Shown piece after piece: positions 33,311 through 40,790 of a stretch of DNA of 64,000 nt. Source of the stretch: JAAYXS01 sp964550375 (lineage in GTDB: Bacteria; Planctomycetota; Phycisphaerae; UBA1845; Fen-1342); the NCBI GenBank assembly GCA_964550375.1, contig CAZJYX010000008.1, positions 1-64,000 on the forward strand, in the 5' to 3' direction. A program made the position numbers and the translations under genes. Each line of letters opens with the position of its first letter. Positions within the stretch are counted from its first letter, which is position 1. The notes under the pieces are model-generated. The model had not been told where the DNA came from, did no database searches, and worked only from the letters and a program-made list of their open reading frames with translations.

Positions 33311-33603
33311 GGATCGTGCCGTGAGCAAGTACCGCGCCGGACAGACGTTCGGTTCAATTATACGGACGGGGCACCCGATAGTCAGCGCGTCGCCGGCGTC
33401 CATTTGGCGGGCCGCGGGGCGGCGCGCTGCCACGGCCGCAGGCGATGTGTGCAAGCGAGGGTAACGTGCAGCCGGACTGTTCAGCGACAGAGTGGGTCGG
33501 ATCAACGGTGGCCGGGCCAGCGTCAGCCCCGGGCGGGGCAACTGCTGAACAGCAGCCGGACGCCGGCACACTGGGGCGGGCTGATTGCGACACCTGCACG
33601 GAC

Positions 33604-34503
33604 ATGCTCGGCGGTCCGGTGACGGTCTGGGCCGTCGATCAGGCGGATTGCCCCCCCTACCGAGAATTCGTGGATAGCCACCCGGCGGCGACTGTTTACC
33701 ACAGCCTGGCTTGGCGGGACATGCTGGGGCGCGCGGGTATCGGGACGCCGCGTTACCTGCTGGCTCTGAGAGGTGACGAAGCGACCGGCGTGCTGCCGCT
33801 GTTCGAGGTGGAGCGGGGGGGACGCCGACTGCTTATCAGTCTGCCGGGAACGCCGTGCGGCGGGTGCATCGCGACGGATCCGGAGACGTTCTGGCTGCTG
33901 GGGAGCCGGGCGGAGCGACTGGCAGAACAGCGTGGGGCGACTGGTGTGCTTGTCGCCCGGTTCGCGCCGGCTGCGGCGGGGGTGAACGCCGGCGCCGCGA
34001 CCGGGTGGGCGGAAGCACCGGCGCGCGCGTTGCTGGCAGCGGGCGGGAGCGACGGCCTTGTCGCCGCAGGCTGGCAGGTGAGCGTGGCACCGCTGGAGGC
34101 CGGTCACGAGGTGCTGTTTCACTCGACCCCGCAGCGGCAGTTGATTGCCGGGTTGCTGCGGCAGCCGTTCCGAAACTGCCGGCCGACGGTTGGTCTGCTC
34201 CGAGATGGTCACGGACGGACCGCCGCCGCCGCGCTATGGCTGCTGGACGGGGTGACGATTCATGTGCTGGCGCTGGCGCGACCGCGCGCCAGCGCCGCGG
34301 CACGCCGCGCCATTCTGGCGGAAGTGGCGCGCTGTCATGCGGACCTGGCGGACAGCCGGATTGTGTTTCCGGTGCGCGGGGAAGCCGGCGGCGAGCCGGC
34401 GGATGTGTTCGAAACGCCGGCGTTGCGTGTGTCGCACGAAACACCTCTGTTACTCAGCAGCGCGCTGCAGGCCGCGAATACCGGCCCAGCGCTTGGTTTA
34501 TGA
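33604..34503 (+). CDS. FemAB/GNAT-like acyltransferase-fold protein
   Basis: The 299-residue protein begins VTVWAVDQADCPPYREFVDSHPAATVYHSLAWRDML, typical of FemAB-related proteins with a GNAT fold (PEP-CTERM/XrtA-type FemAB). The C-terminal half has GRTAAAALWLLDGVTIHVLAL. Related proteins attach amino acids to peptidoglycan or act in polysaccharide pathways. The start is uncertain: ATG 33604 is chosen from homology, and the open frame continues to 33445. A CCCCCCCTACC run at 33651-33661 encodes the CPPYR segment. Confidence 0.7.
   Translation: MLGGPVTVWAVDQADCPPYREFVDSHPAATVYHSLAWRDMLGRAGIGTPRYLLALRGDEATGVLPLFEVERGGRRLLISLPGTPCGGCIATDPETFWLLGSRAERLAEQRGATGVLVARFAPAAAGVNAGAATGWAEAPARALLAAGGSDGLVAAGWQVSVAPLEAGHEVLFHSTPQRQLIAGLLRQPFRNCRPTVGLLRDGHGRTAAAALWLLDGVTIHVLALARPRASAAARRAILAEVARCHADLADSRIVFPVRGEAGGEPADVFETPALRVSHETPLLLSSALQAANTGPALGL
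33651..33661 (-). repeat. GGTAGGGGGG oligomer inside the FemAB-like gene
   Basis: CCCCCCCTACC on the plus strand, near the 5' end of the FemAB-like frame. Confidence 0.5.
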
Positions 34504-34945
34504 GTTCCGCTCGCGCGTCCGGCGCGTGCCGCACACAGATTTATTGAAAACGATTAGTGCGTCAGCCGCCTCCCGGGGGGTCCGGAGTAGCATCTCTTAT
34601 CATCGACGGACGCAGCGCGGCCGGCCCGATATCGGTCGGCAAGGGCTGCGCGACGGGGGCGGGGGAATGTTGTTCCGGGACGCCATCCACCTGTTCCCAT
34701 AGCCCCCGACAAGTTGGCGGATGATTCGCGCGGTGCAGGTCCGCCTTGTCACAGCGCGGCGGCGTTATCGGCTTGGTCCGTTCGCCCAGCGTTCCGCGGC
34801 CAATCAAGTGCGGCGCAGGCCCGGACGAAGAAGGCGTGCGGTGCAACCCGCAGACAAGATCGCCGTGGGAAGTGGGACCGGCCCAGACGGTCCATTGGAT
34901 GGGGAAACTGGGCGGCCGTTTGCGGAGCCCGGCAGGAGAAGGTGC
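34504..34945. other. Long leader before the PilZ pair
   Basis: No gene is supported over 442 bases. A short AT-richer patch at about 34538-34560 (GATTTATTGAAAACGATTAGTG) may mark a promoter. The remainder is GC-rich with several possible hairpins. I looked for a c-di-GMP (GEMM) riboswitch because PilZ genes follow, and did not find its conserved core. Confidence 0.35.
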
Positions 34946-35647
34946 ATGCTGGCAGTCATAGACCTCACGCACCGGCAGGCGAACCGCGTGCTGGAGCAGG
35001 CGCTGCGTACGCGGGCACAGGTTGAACTTGAGCCGCGCCGGGGCGATCGGTCGCTGCTCGGCCAATTGGCCGGGCGCGAGGAAGGGCTGTTACGAGTTGA
35101 CCTGCACGACTACGGGCAGGACTGGACGCTTACCGCCTTGACGGGTGCATTCTGTGACGTCAAGGCGATCTTGAGCGGCCAACTGTACCTATTCTGTTCG
35201 TGCATAGTAACCGTGGCGGAAAGCACCGTGCCGCAGCGTTTGCTGCTCTCGGTGCCGGACATGATCCAGGTGGCGAACCGGCGGCGGTTCGACAGATATG
35301 CCCTGCCGCAGCCGCCGCGAATCGACGTGATGATTGACGGAGCCGAGGCCGGGCTGCCCGGCCTGCTGTGCGAGGTCGGGCTGGGCGGGCTGGGCTGCGA
35401 GTTGCCCCGGCGTGAGGCCGATGATCGTCTGCTGATCGATGACGTGGTGCGGGTGCGTTTCGAGCTTCCGAATGTCGGCCTGCCGCTGGAACTGTCGGCC
35501 AGCGTGTGCATCAAGGCGGCGGGCACGGACGAGGGCCACCTGCGTGTCGGTCTGGAGTTCCAGATACCACCGCCGGGACACGCCGACGAGCCGGCCTATC
35601 AGCGGTTACGGCAGGCGCTGGGTTCCCAGCAGTTTCGGGCATCATGA
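34946..35647 (+). CDS. PilZ-domain protein (YcgR-like), first of a tandem pair
   Basis: The product has 233 residues from the ATG at 34946, preceded by AGGAGAAGG. The N-terminal ~110 residues form a beta domain like the YcgR N-terminus. The PilZ domain begins with RRRFDRYALP (c-di-GMP-binding arginines) near residue 112, but the second motif reads CEVGLGGLGCEL instead of the usual D/N-x-S-x-x-G, so affinity may differ. YcgR proteins couple c-di-GMP to flagellar or surface behaviour. The next gene, 14 bases on, has the same layout. Confidence 0.8.
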   Translation: MLAVIDLTHRQANRVLEQALRTRAQVELEPRRGDRSLLGQLAGREEGLLRVDLHDYGQDWTLTALTGAFCDVKAILSGQLYLFCSCIVTVAESTVPQRLLLSVPDMIQVANRRRFDRYALPQPPRIDVMIDGAEAGLPGLLCEVGLGGLGCELPRREADDRLLIDDVVRVRFELPNVGLPLELSASVCIKAAGTDEGHLRVGLEFQIPPPGHADEPAYQRLRQALGSQQFRAS

Positions 35648-35661
35648 AGGAATGGTGAGAA

Positions 35662-36453
35662 ATGAACCCACGACGAGCGGTTCCTGAAGAGAGTGCCGGC
35701 GTCATCATGCGCGAGGCGGCCAGCGAACACGCGTTGGCAATACTGTCATTGCGGACTGAGGACGACTGGGCCACGTTCAAGTCGCGTTTCCTCGAGTGCG
35801 ACCCGAAGCAGTCTTTCTTCGTGCTCGATTACCAGGCGGTGGACGGCCACGAGCTGCCCGAGTTGGCGCCGGGGCAATGCGTGGGGGTGAGCTTCCGCCA
35901 CCGAAACCGGAAGGTCCTCTTCGCTACGGTCGTCGAGGCGCGCGGCCACTTTCTGCTGGAAGACAAGACTACGGTGCCGGCCGTCCGCTACCGCTGGCCG
36001 GAGCGTCTGACGGAACTGCAACGTCGGGCGTACTACCGTACGCCGGTCCCGGAGTCCATGAGCCTGCCCGCGAGCCTGTGGCCGGGCGGGCTGGCCGCCC
36101 GGGCCGCGGCCCAGGGCAGCACGCTGGAGATGCTCAACGGTGCGCTGGTGAACGTGTCGTGCGGCGGGGCCTTGTTGCAGGTGAATGACGCGCCGGGGTC
36201 CTGGAAGGAGAACGAGACGCTGGGGCTGGAAGCCCAGCTTGGCGACGGGAAACCGCCCATGATGGTGGACACGCGGTTCCGGGGCGTGCGGCACGACGAA
36301 GTTGGTCATCTGTGCGTGGCGGTCCAGTTCATCGGCCTGGAGATGACCGTCGATGGGCGACTGATCTTGCAGCGGCTGGCCAACACCGTGCAGCGGCTAC
36401 ACCGCGCCAGCCTCTCGGCGGGCGTACGCGACTGGAACGGCCCCCGGCGGTGA
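35662..36453 (+). CDS. PilZ-domain protein (YcgR-like), second of a tandem pair
   Basis: The product has 263 residues. An N-terminal YcgR-like domain (FLECDPKQSFFVLDY, APGQCVGVSFRHRNRKVLFAT) leads to a PilZ domain starting ELQRRAYYRTPVP, with the RxxxR-type motif near residue 118, and NVSCGGALLQV as the D/N-x-S-x-x-G motif. The c-di-GMP site thus looks intact here and altered in the gene just upstream. No flagellar gene is in the window; the pilus-like machine at 52-64 kb is a possible but unproven target. A terminator follows at 36565. Confidence 0.83.
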   Translation: MNPRRAVPEESAGVIMREAASEHALAILSLRTEDDWATFKSRFLECDPKQSFFVLDYQAVDGHELPELAPGQCVGVSFRHRNRKVLFATVVEARGHFLLEDKTTVPAVRYRWPERLTELQRRAYYRTPVPESMSLPASLWPGGLAARAAAQGSTLEMLNGALVNVSCGGALLQVNDAPGSWKENETLGLEAQLGDGKPPMMVDTRFRGVRHDEVGHLCVAVQFIGLEMTVDGRLILQRLANTVQRLHRASLSAGVRDWNGPRR

Positions 36454-36543
36454 GAGATCCGTCCGGCGATGTGGCCAAGGTCAGATAACCGAATTATTCT
36501 GACACTTCTGTCCGACTTGGTTGTTTAACTGGGTAGAACGCTC

Positions 36544-36568
36544 AAAAAGCCCATCCCAGCGCATGGGC
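36544..36568 (-). terminator. Rho-independent terminator of the MEMO operon
   Basis: Read on minus, GCCCAT (36568-36563) pairs with ATGGGC (36554-36549) around GCGCTGGG, followed at once by TTTTTG. It lies 65 bases after the stop of the MEMO gene. It shares four bases with the plus-strand terminator next to it. Confidence 0.75.
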
Positions 36569-36606
36569 CACCATATGTCGCCCCGTGCACAGTGGTGGCC
36601 CTTTTT
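36565..36606 (+). terminator. Rho-independent terminator of the PilZ pair
   Basis: GGGCCACCA (36565-36573) and TGGTGGCCC (36593-36601) form a perfect 9-base stem with a 19-base loop, followed directly by TTTTT. It lies about 110 bases after the second PilZ stop. Confidence 0.9.
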
Positions 36607-36632
36607 ATGCGCCTGAACCGCCGCTACCCACC

Positions 36633-37841
36633 CTATGCGAACACCGCCGCCGCGCAGGTCACGTTGGTATCTGTTCGGGCGTCTACGGCCTGATGATAGC
36701 CCAGCAGATGGCAGCGGCAATCACTGAGGGTCCGGCTGATGGCGTAGAGGCATCCTGTGCTGCAAACTCTTGTTGGGTTAGCGCTTATGCGCAGTTCGTC
36801 GCGGAACCGCGCGTGATCTTGCCGACAGAGGTGGTCCAGAAGCGACCGGTCGGTGCGTTCGACGTCCGCGAGCGATTCGGGCGTCGCTGGGGCCTCGTCG
36901 CCAAACGCGAGCCCGACGTGGCTAAGATCGGCGCCGGCAATGACGATTGTTCGCAGGGCGTCGTCAGCAACAAGGCTCTTGAGGACGTCAGCCAAACGAG
37001 CGACTTCGTGAGCGGTTTCGGTCGCGCCATCGTCGGGCGACAGGCCACAGACATCCGGGCAAAGGATGGGGACGATGGCGAATCCGCTCGCGGGGCGACA
37101 ATGCTGAAGCAGCATGACCTGTAGCTCGACGGAATGCTCGATGGTGTGATCCATGTCGCTCTGGCAGAGGTCGGTGTTCAGGCGCTCCGCGACTTGCTGA
37201 ATGAACGCGCGGTCTGTTGTAACGGTCCCAAAGGGCGTCTCGAAGTCCTTGGCGGTGGCGACGGGTCCTTTTGCGCGACCGAAGTGGTTCGTGCCGAGGA
37301 TGATGTAGCGGTCGGCCGGCGGGGCCTGGGCGAGGACGGCGTAGGCGGCGGCGTAGCATGGCGCGCCGCGTTGGTAGTCCAGGTGCGGGGCGATCAGGCC
37401 GCGGATTTCACCGGTGAATTGTGGGGTGGCGCCGGCCAGCAAGTCTGAGATGGCGGGGCCAAGCAACTCGGCGGCCGGCCAGCGTGGGCGGACGTCTTGC
37501 GTTGGCGCGGCGCGGTATTCACGCTGGCGCGCTTCCAGGGCGGCGTGGAAGCGCGTGGTCTCAAGCAGGCCGTACTGATCAAGCGCTGATACGAGGCGTT
37601 GGATCTCCTCGGCAGGCAGGTCGGCCACGCCGGTCTCGGCCTGGAAGGCGGCCTGCAAGTCCTTGATCGAGTGAGTTCCATCCAGGCGGGTCATGAGGAA
37701 GTAGGCGGTCGGGGAGACGGCCAGCGACCCCGGGGCGATCTGCAGCACGTCGTGGAGGATGAATGCCATGCGACCATCCTCGCCCGCGTGTGGAGTAACC
37801 TGGAGCGGCCGGACGGCCGGCAGTGGCAAGTCTTCATTCAT
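36633..37841 (-). CDS. MEMO-family protein (AmmeMemoRadiSam protein B-like) with PqqD-like N-terminus
   Basis: The product has 402 residues. Residues about 145-402 are the MEMO domain: LIAPHLDYQRG (His153), GTNHFG, EHSVELQ, ADLSHVG and a late STGC; human MEMO1 binds iron through comparable His/Cys residues. The first 100 residues carry a separate small helical domain (SLAVSPTAYFLMTRLDG, then AEEIQRLVSALDQYGLL) that reads like the PqqD/RiPP-recognition fold. Its start overlaps the end of the upstream membrane protein gene by 8 bases. It is the last gene of a five-gene operon that begins with a radical SAM enzyme. The function of bacterial MEMO proteins is not settled. Confidence 0.86.
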   Translation of the reverse strand: MNEDLPLPAVRPLQVTPHAGEDGRMAFILHDVLQIAPGSLAVSPTAYFLMTRLDGTHSIKDLQAAFQAETGVADLPAEEIQRLVSALDQYGLLETTRFHAALEARQREYRAAPTQDVRPRWPAAELLGPAISDLLAGATPQFTGEIRGLIAPHLDYQRGAPCYAAAYAVLAQAPPADRYIILGTNHFGRAKGPVATAKDFETPFGTVTTDRAFIQQVAERLNTDLCQSDMDHTIEHSVELQVMLLQHCRPASGFAIVPILCPDVCGLSPDDGATETAHEVARLADVLKSLVADDALRTIVIAGADLSHVGLAFGDEAPATPESLADVERTDRSLLDHLCRQDHARFRDELRISANPTRVCSTGCLYAISRTLSDCRCHLLGYHQAVDARTDTNVTCAAAVFA

Positions 37842-39612
37842 GTTCTGCCGCCGGATTCAGTTTCATGGCCCAGCGCACGCGTGAGCCCCAGAATAAGTGT
37901 ATGCCCGGATCAGTGAGGGGGCGTTCGAAAGTGAAGCGAATCGCGACGATACCGTCGGCGTCCGCCTCGATTACCTCGGCGGTGAAGCCGTGCTGGGCGG
38001 CCCACTCGGCGGAGTGCTGCGGCGTGGGGTTTCCGGAGGCCTGAGCGACCAGGCGCCCCATGGGGCCGCTGAAATAGCGGTCGCCGACAACGCGGATGAT
38101 GATAGTTCGCTCGTCGATCCAGGTGATTTCGGTCTCAATGCTGGTTCCGACGAGGCCGAGGACGCGAGGCGCCCAGGTAAGTGGTCGGACCTTGAGGTCG
38201 CGCCGGCCGGTCTGGTGTTCGACGGTTAGTCGAGTGTAGTGCGCGATCATGGGCAGGTTGGCGATGTACAGGGTGTCGCCATCCTGAATCCGGTCGGCCA
38301 CCGAGATGATCTCGGCGGCGACCTGGTCCTCGACGCGCTGGGCGGTGTCGAAAGCGACGCCGAAGGCGAGCGTTGCTCCGCTGAAGCCGGCACCGAGCGA
38401 AATGATGCACAGCCACATGAGTGCCTGGCGCGGGTGGGAAGTGGCCGGGTGGCCGCCGATGCCGCGCAGCAGGAGCATCACGATAATCGCCCAGCCGATG
38501 CCGGGCAGGTACAGATGGTGCGGGGAGGAGAAGGCCGGCAGGACGGGGGCCATGAATCCGACGAGCCAGGCGGGTGCCAGCAGGCCGGGCCGACGGCGGA
38601 AGAATCGCAGGCTGACGGCCAGGATCAGGATGAGCACCAGGGTGGCGAGCAAGTAGAAGAGGAAGGGCCGGGCGCGGAGGTATGGCAGGCCGCCGAATGG
38701 GACGATGGGTGCGAGCAGGAATTCGCCCAGGAGGTAGTAGAGCGTCTTGTCGAATATGAAGCGCAAGAAGCCCGGGTCGCCGGGGTGATAGACGTATGGG
38801 TACGGCGGGAGTGACATGCCGGCCAGTGCGGCGGAACGCAGCCACAGGTAGGCCACGACAATCAGCCCGGCGGCCGCGTAGAAGGCGGCTACGTGCCGGG
38901 AGAAGCGTTTTCTCAGCAGGAATTCCAGGGGCAGCATGACGAACGGAAAGGCAATCGCGTTCTCACGGCAGCCGAGGGCGGCGGCGAAAAAGAGCAGCGC
39001 TGCGACGGCCCAGGCGTACGGTGGGCGCGGCCGCCGGAGAAAGACGTCGTCGGGCTCGGACCAGCCGCGGAAGCGGAGATAGCAGAGCGTGGCGGCCAGG
39101 AGGAACGACGTGACCATCAGCTCGGTCTGGCAGGCCAGCCATTGGACGGGGGTGATCTGGCCGGGGTGAATGGCGAACAAGCCGGCGACCCCCCACGACA
39201 GCCAGGGTGCCGCGCCCAGACGGCGAAGGAGAACTGCCAGCAGCGTGCAGGTGAGCAGGTGCCAGGCCAGCGACGCCGCGTGCATGGCGAAGGGGTCCCA
39301 GTCTGCGAGCGTGTACGTCAGCTTCATGAGGCCAAAGGCCAGCGGGCGGAAGAAACGTAGCGTGCACTCGGGCAGGAACCAGATTTCCGCCACGCCGCCG
39401 ATCAGTTCGAGGCGGCAGGCGTCCGTGAGGCCGGCAAGCGACCAGTCGGACTCCTCTAGCTGCTGGAAGTGGGCGTAGTCGTCCATGAACAGGCCGCCGA
39501 CCAGGGCGGTGTGATGGACGCCCAGGATCAGCAGAGCCAGCAGCAGAAAGGCGGCGGCGTACTGGACGGCGGGGCGGCGCCAGAAGTTCAGTAGTGTGCT
39601 GAGTATGCTCAT
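37834..39612 (-). CDS. Multi-pass membrane protein, GT-C glycosyltransferase-like
   Basis: The 592-residue protein has about a dozen hydrophobic segments up to about 440 and then a soluble C-terminal part. An N-terminal loop motif GLFMDDYAHF carries the Asp-Asp pair typical of the first external loop of GT-C enzymes. WQLAC-like and CRENAIAFP loops recall the TMTC/DUF1736-type family. It is predicted to transfer sugar from a polyprenyl carrier. Its ATG overlaps the stop of the upstream flippase-like gene (ATGA, 39609-39612). Confidence 0.75.
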   Translation of the reverse strand: MSILSTLLNFWRRPAVQYAAAFLLLALLILGVHHTALVGGLFMDDYAHFQQLEESDWSLAGLTDACRLELIGGVAEIWFLPECTLRFFRPLAFGLMKLTYTLADWDPFAMHAASLAWHLLTCTLLAVLLRRLGAAPWLSWGVAGLFAIHPGQITPVQWLACQTELMVTSFLLAATLCYLRFRGWSEPDDVFLRRPRPPYAWAVAALLFFAAALGCRENAIAFPFVMLPLEFLLRKRFSRHVAAFYAAAGLIVVAYLWLRSAALAGMSLPPYPYVYHPGDPGFLRFIFDKTLYYLLGEFLLAPIVPFGGLPYLRARPFLFYLLATLVLILILAVSLRFFRRRPGLLAPAWLVGFMAPVLPAFSSPHHLYLPGIGWAIIVMLLLRGIGGHPATSHPRQALMWLCIISLGAGFSGATLAFGVAFDTAQRVEDQVAAEIISVADRIQDGDTLYIANLPMIAHYTRLTVEHQTGRRDLKVRPLTWAPRVLGLVGTSIETEITWIDERTIIIRVVGDRYFSGPMGRLVAQASGNPTPQHSAEWAAQHGFTAEVIEADADGIVAIRFTFERPLTDPGIHLFWGSRVRWAMKLNPAAEHE

Positions 39613-40790
39613 GGGCCTGAAACTGCGCCGGTGGGCTCCTCCGCCTCTTCCAAGGCCTGGAGTTCACTGCGCTTGGGCATGTGGGCGCCGAGCAAAGGCA
39701 CCAGCACGCCGGGCAGCGCCCAGATCAGTTGGATCAGCCGGACGGCGACGGCCAGGGCGAAGGCCTGCGAGGCGGTGTTTAGTTCGTTGGCGGTGAAGAA
39801 CCAGACGTAGAAGAACTCCATGACGCCGATGGCCTGGGGTGGCGAGATCGGGACGGCCGATATCACGAAGCCGATGGCGATGTAGATGAAGAAATAGGCG
39901 AAGCTGCCGTGCATGCCCAGAGCGCGGGCCATGACGATGGCGCTGATGATGACGATGGTCTGGAGTATGAAGGTCAGGATCAGCGAGCCGATGACCAGCA
40001 GCTTGTGCTGGCGCATGGCCAGCGTGGCCTCGCCGATCCGCTGAAGCTGATGCGTCATCGGCAGACGCTCGATCAACTGGCGCAGCCGCAGGGCCCGGCG
40101 GATGCGCCGGCTGTAGACGATGACCGTGCCGAGCGCCAGGCCGCCCAGAATCACGGCGAGCGGCGCGATGAGGTCGGCGAACTCCTGGGGGTTGTGCGTC
40201 AGCGCGATCATCACGCCGGCCATCAGCACCAGGCTGGCCAGGCCGACGGCGCGGTCGAGGAAGATGGTGGTGACGGCCTCAGTCTTGTGTTTGGTGAAGC
40301 GCGTGATGTAGTAGGCCTTGATGAGGTCCCCGCCCGTCATGCCGGGCAGTGCGAAGTTGAAGAAGTTGCCGGCGAAGGTGAGCTTGATCGAGTCCCAGGT
40401 GGAAAGCCGCACGGTCTGCACGCGGAGCATCCACGTCAGCCGAATCGCGGCCAGCAGCGGGACGGGCAGGAACAGCAGGATGGCCCAGATGGCGCCGGCG
40501 GCGTCGCATTGCAGGACGACGCTGGGCAGGCCGTATTCGATGCGGGGGACGAGCGCGCCGCGGACGGTGACGTGCTCGATATCTTCCGGCGGCAAGGTCA
40601 CGCGCGTGCCGTCGCGCTCGACGACGAAGCCGGCCTCGGTGACTTCCAGCAGGCGTAGTGGAGTCTCCGCGCCGTCGTGCAGCCGGATGTGATCATGCCA
40701 GGGTACGGTGTAGACCAGGAAGACGGCGGCCGCCAGGCAGAGGCCGTAGCGCAGCACGGTGAGCAGCCAGCGGTAACGCCCGGACGTCAT
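39609..40790 (-). CDS. Lysylphosphatidylglycerol synthase-like (UPF0104/AglD type) membrane protein
   Basis: The 393-residue protein has the transmembrane domain of the MprF/UPF0104 family: FAGNFFNFALPGMTGGDLIKAYYI, FLDRAVGLASLVL, then AVPISPPQAIGVMEFFY. It lacks the soluble lysyl-transferase domain, so a lipid-flipping or polyprenyl-linked role is more likely than lipid lysylation. An unusual soluble segment (about 30-85, containing TLPPEDIEHV) lies between the first two helices. ATGA overlaps join it to the genes on both sides. Confidence 0.85.
   Translation of the reverse strand: MTSGRYRWLLTVLRYGLCLAAAVFLVYTVPWHDHIRLHDGAETPLRLLEVTEAGFVVERDGTRVTLPPEDIEHVTVRGALVPRIEYGLPSVVLQCDAAGAIWAILLFLPVPLLAAIRLTWMLRVQTVRLSTWDSIKLTFAGNFFNFALPGMTGGDLIKAYYITRFTKHKTEAVTTIFLDRAVGLASLVLMAGVMIALTHNPQEFADLIAPLAVILGGLALGTVIVYSRRIRRALRLRQLIERLPMTHQLQRIGEATLAMRQHKLLVIGSLILTFILQTIVIISAIVMARALGMHGSFAYFFIYIAIGFVISAVPISPPQAIGVMEFFYVWFFTANELNTASQAFALAVAVRLIQLIWALPGVLVPLLGAHMPKRSELQALEEAEEPTGAVSGP

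Noticed and set aside
34504..34945. Possible c-di-GMP riboswitch before the PilZ genes
   Set aside because: The conserved GEMM core sequences are not present on the plus strand.
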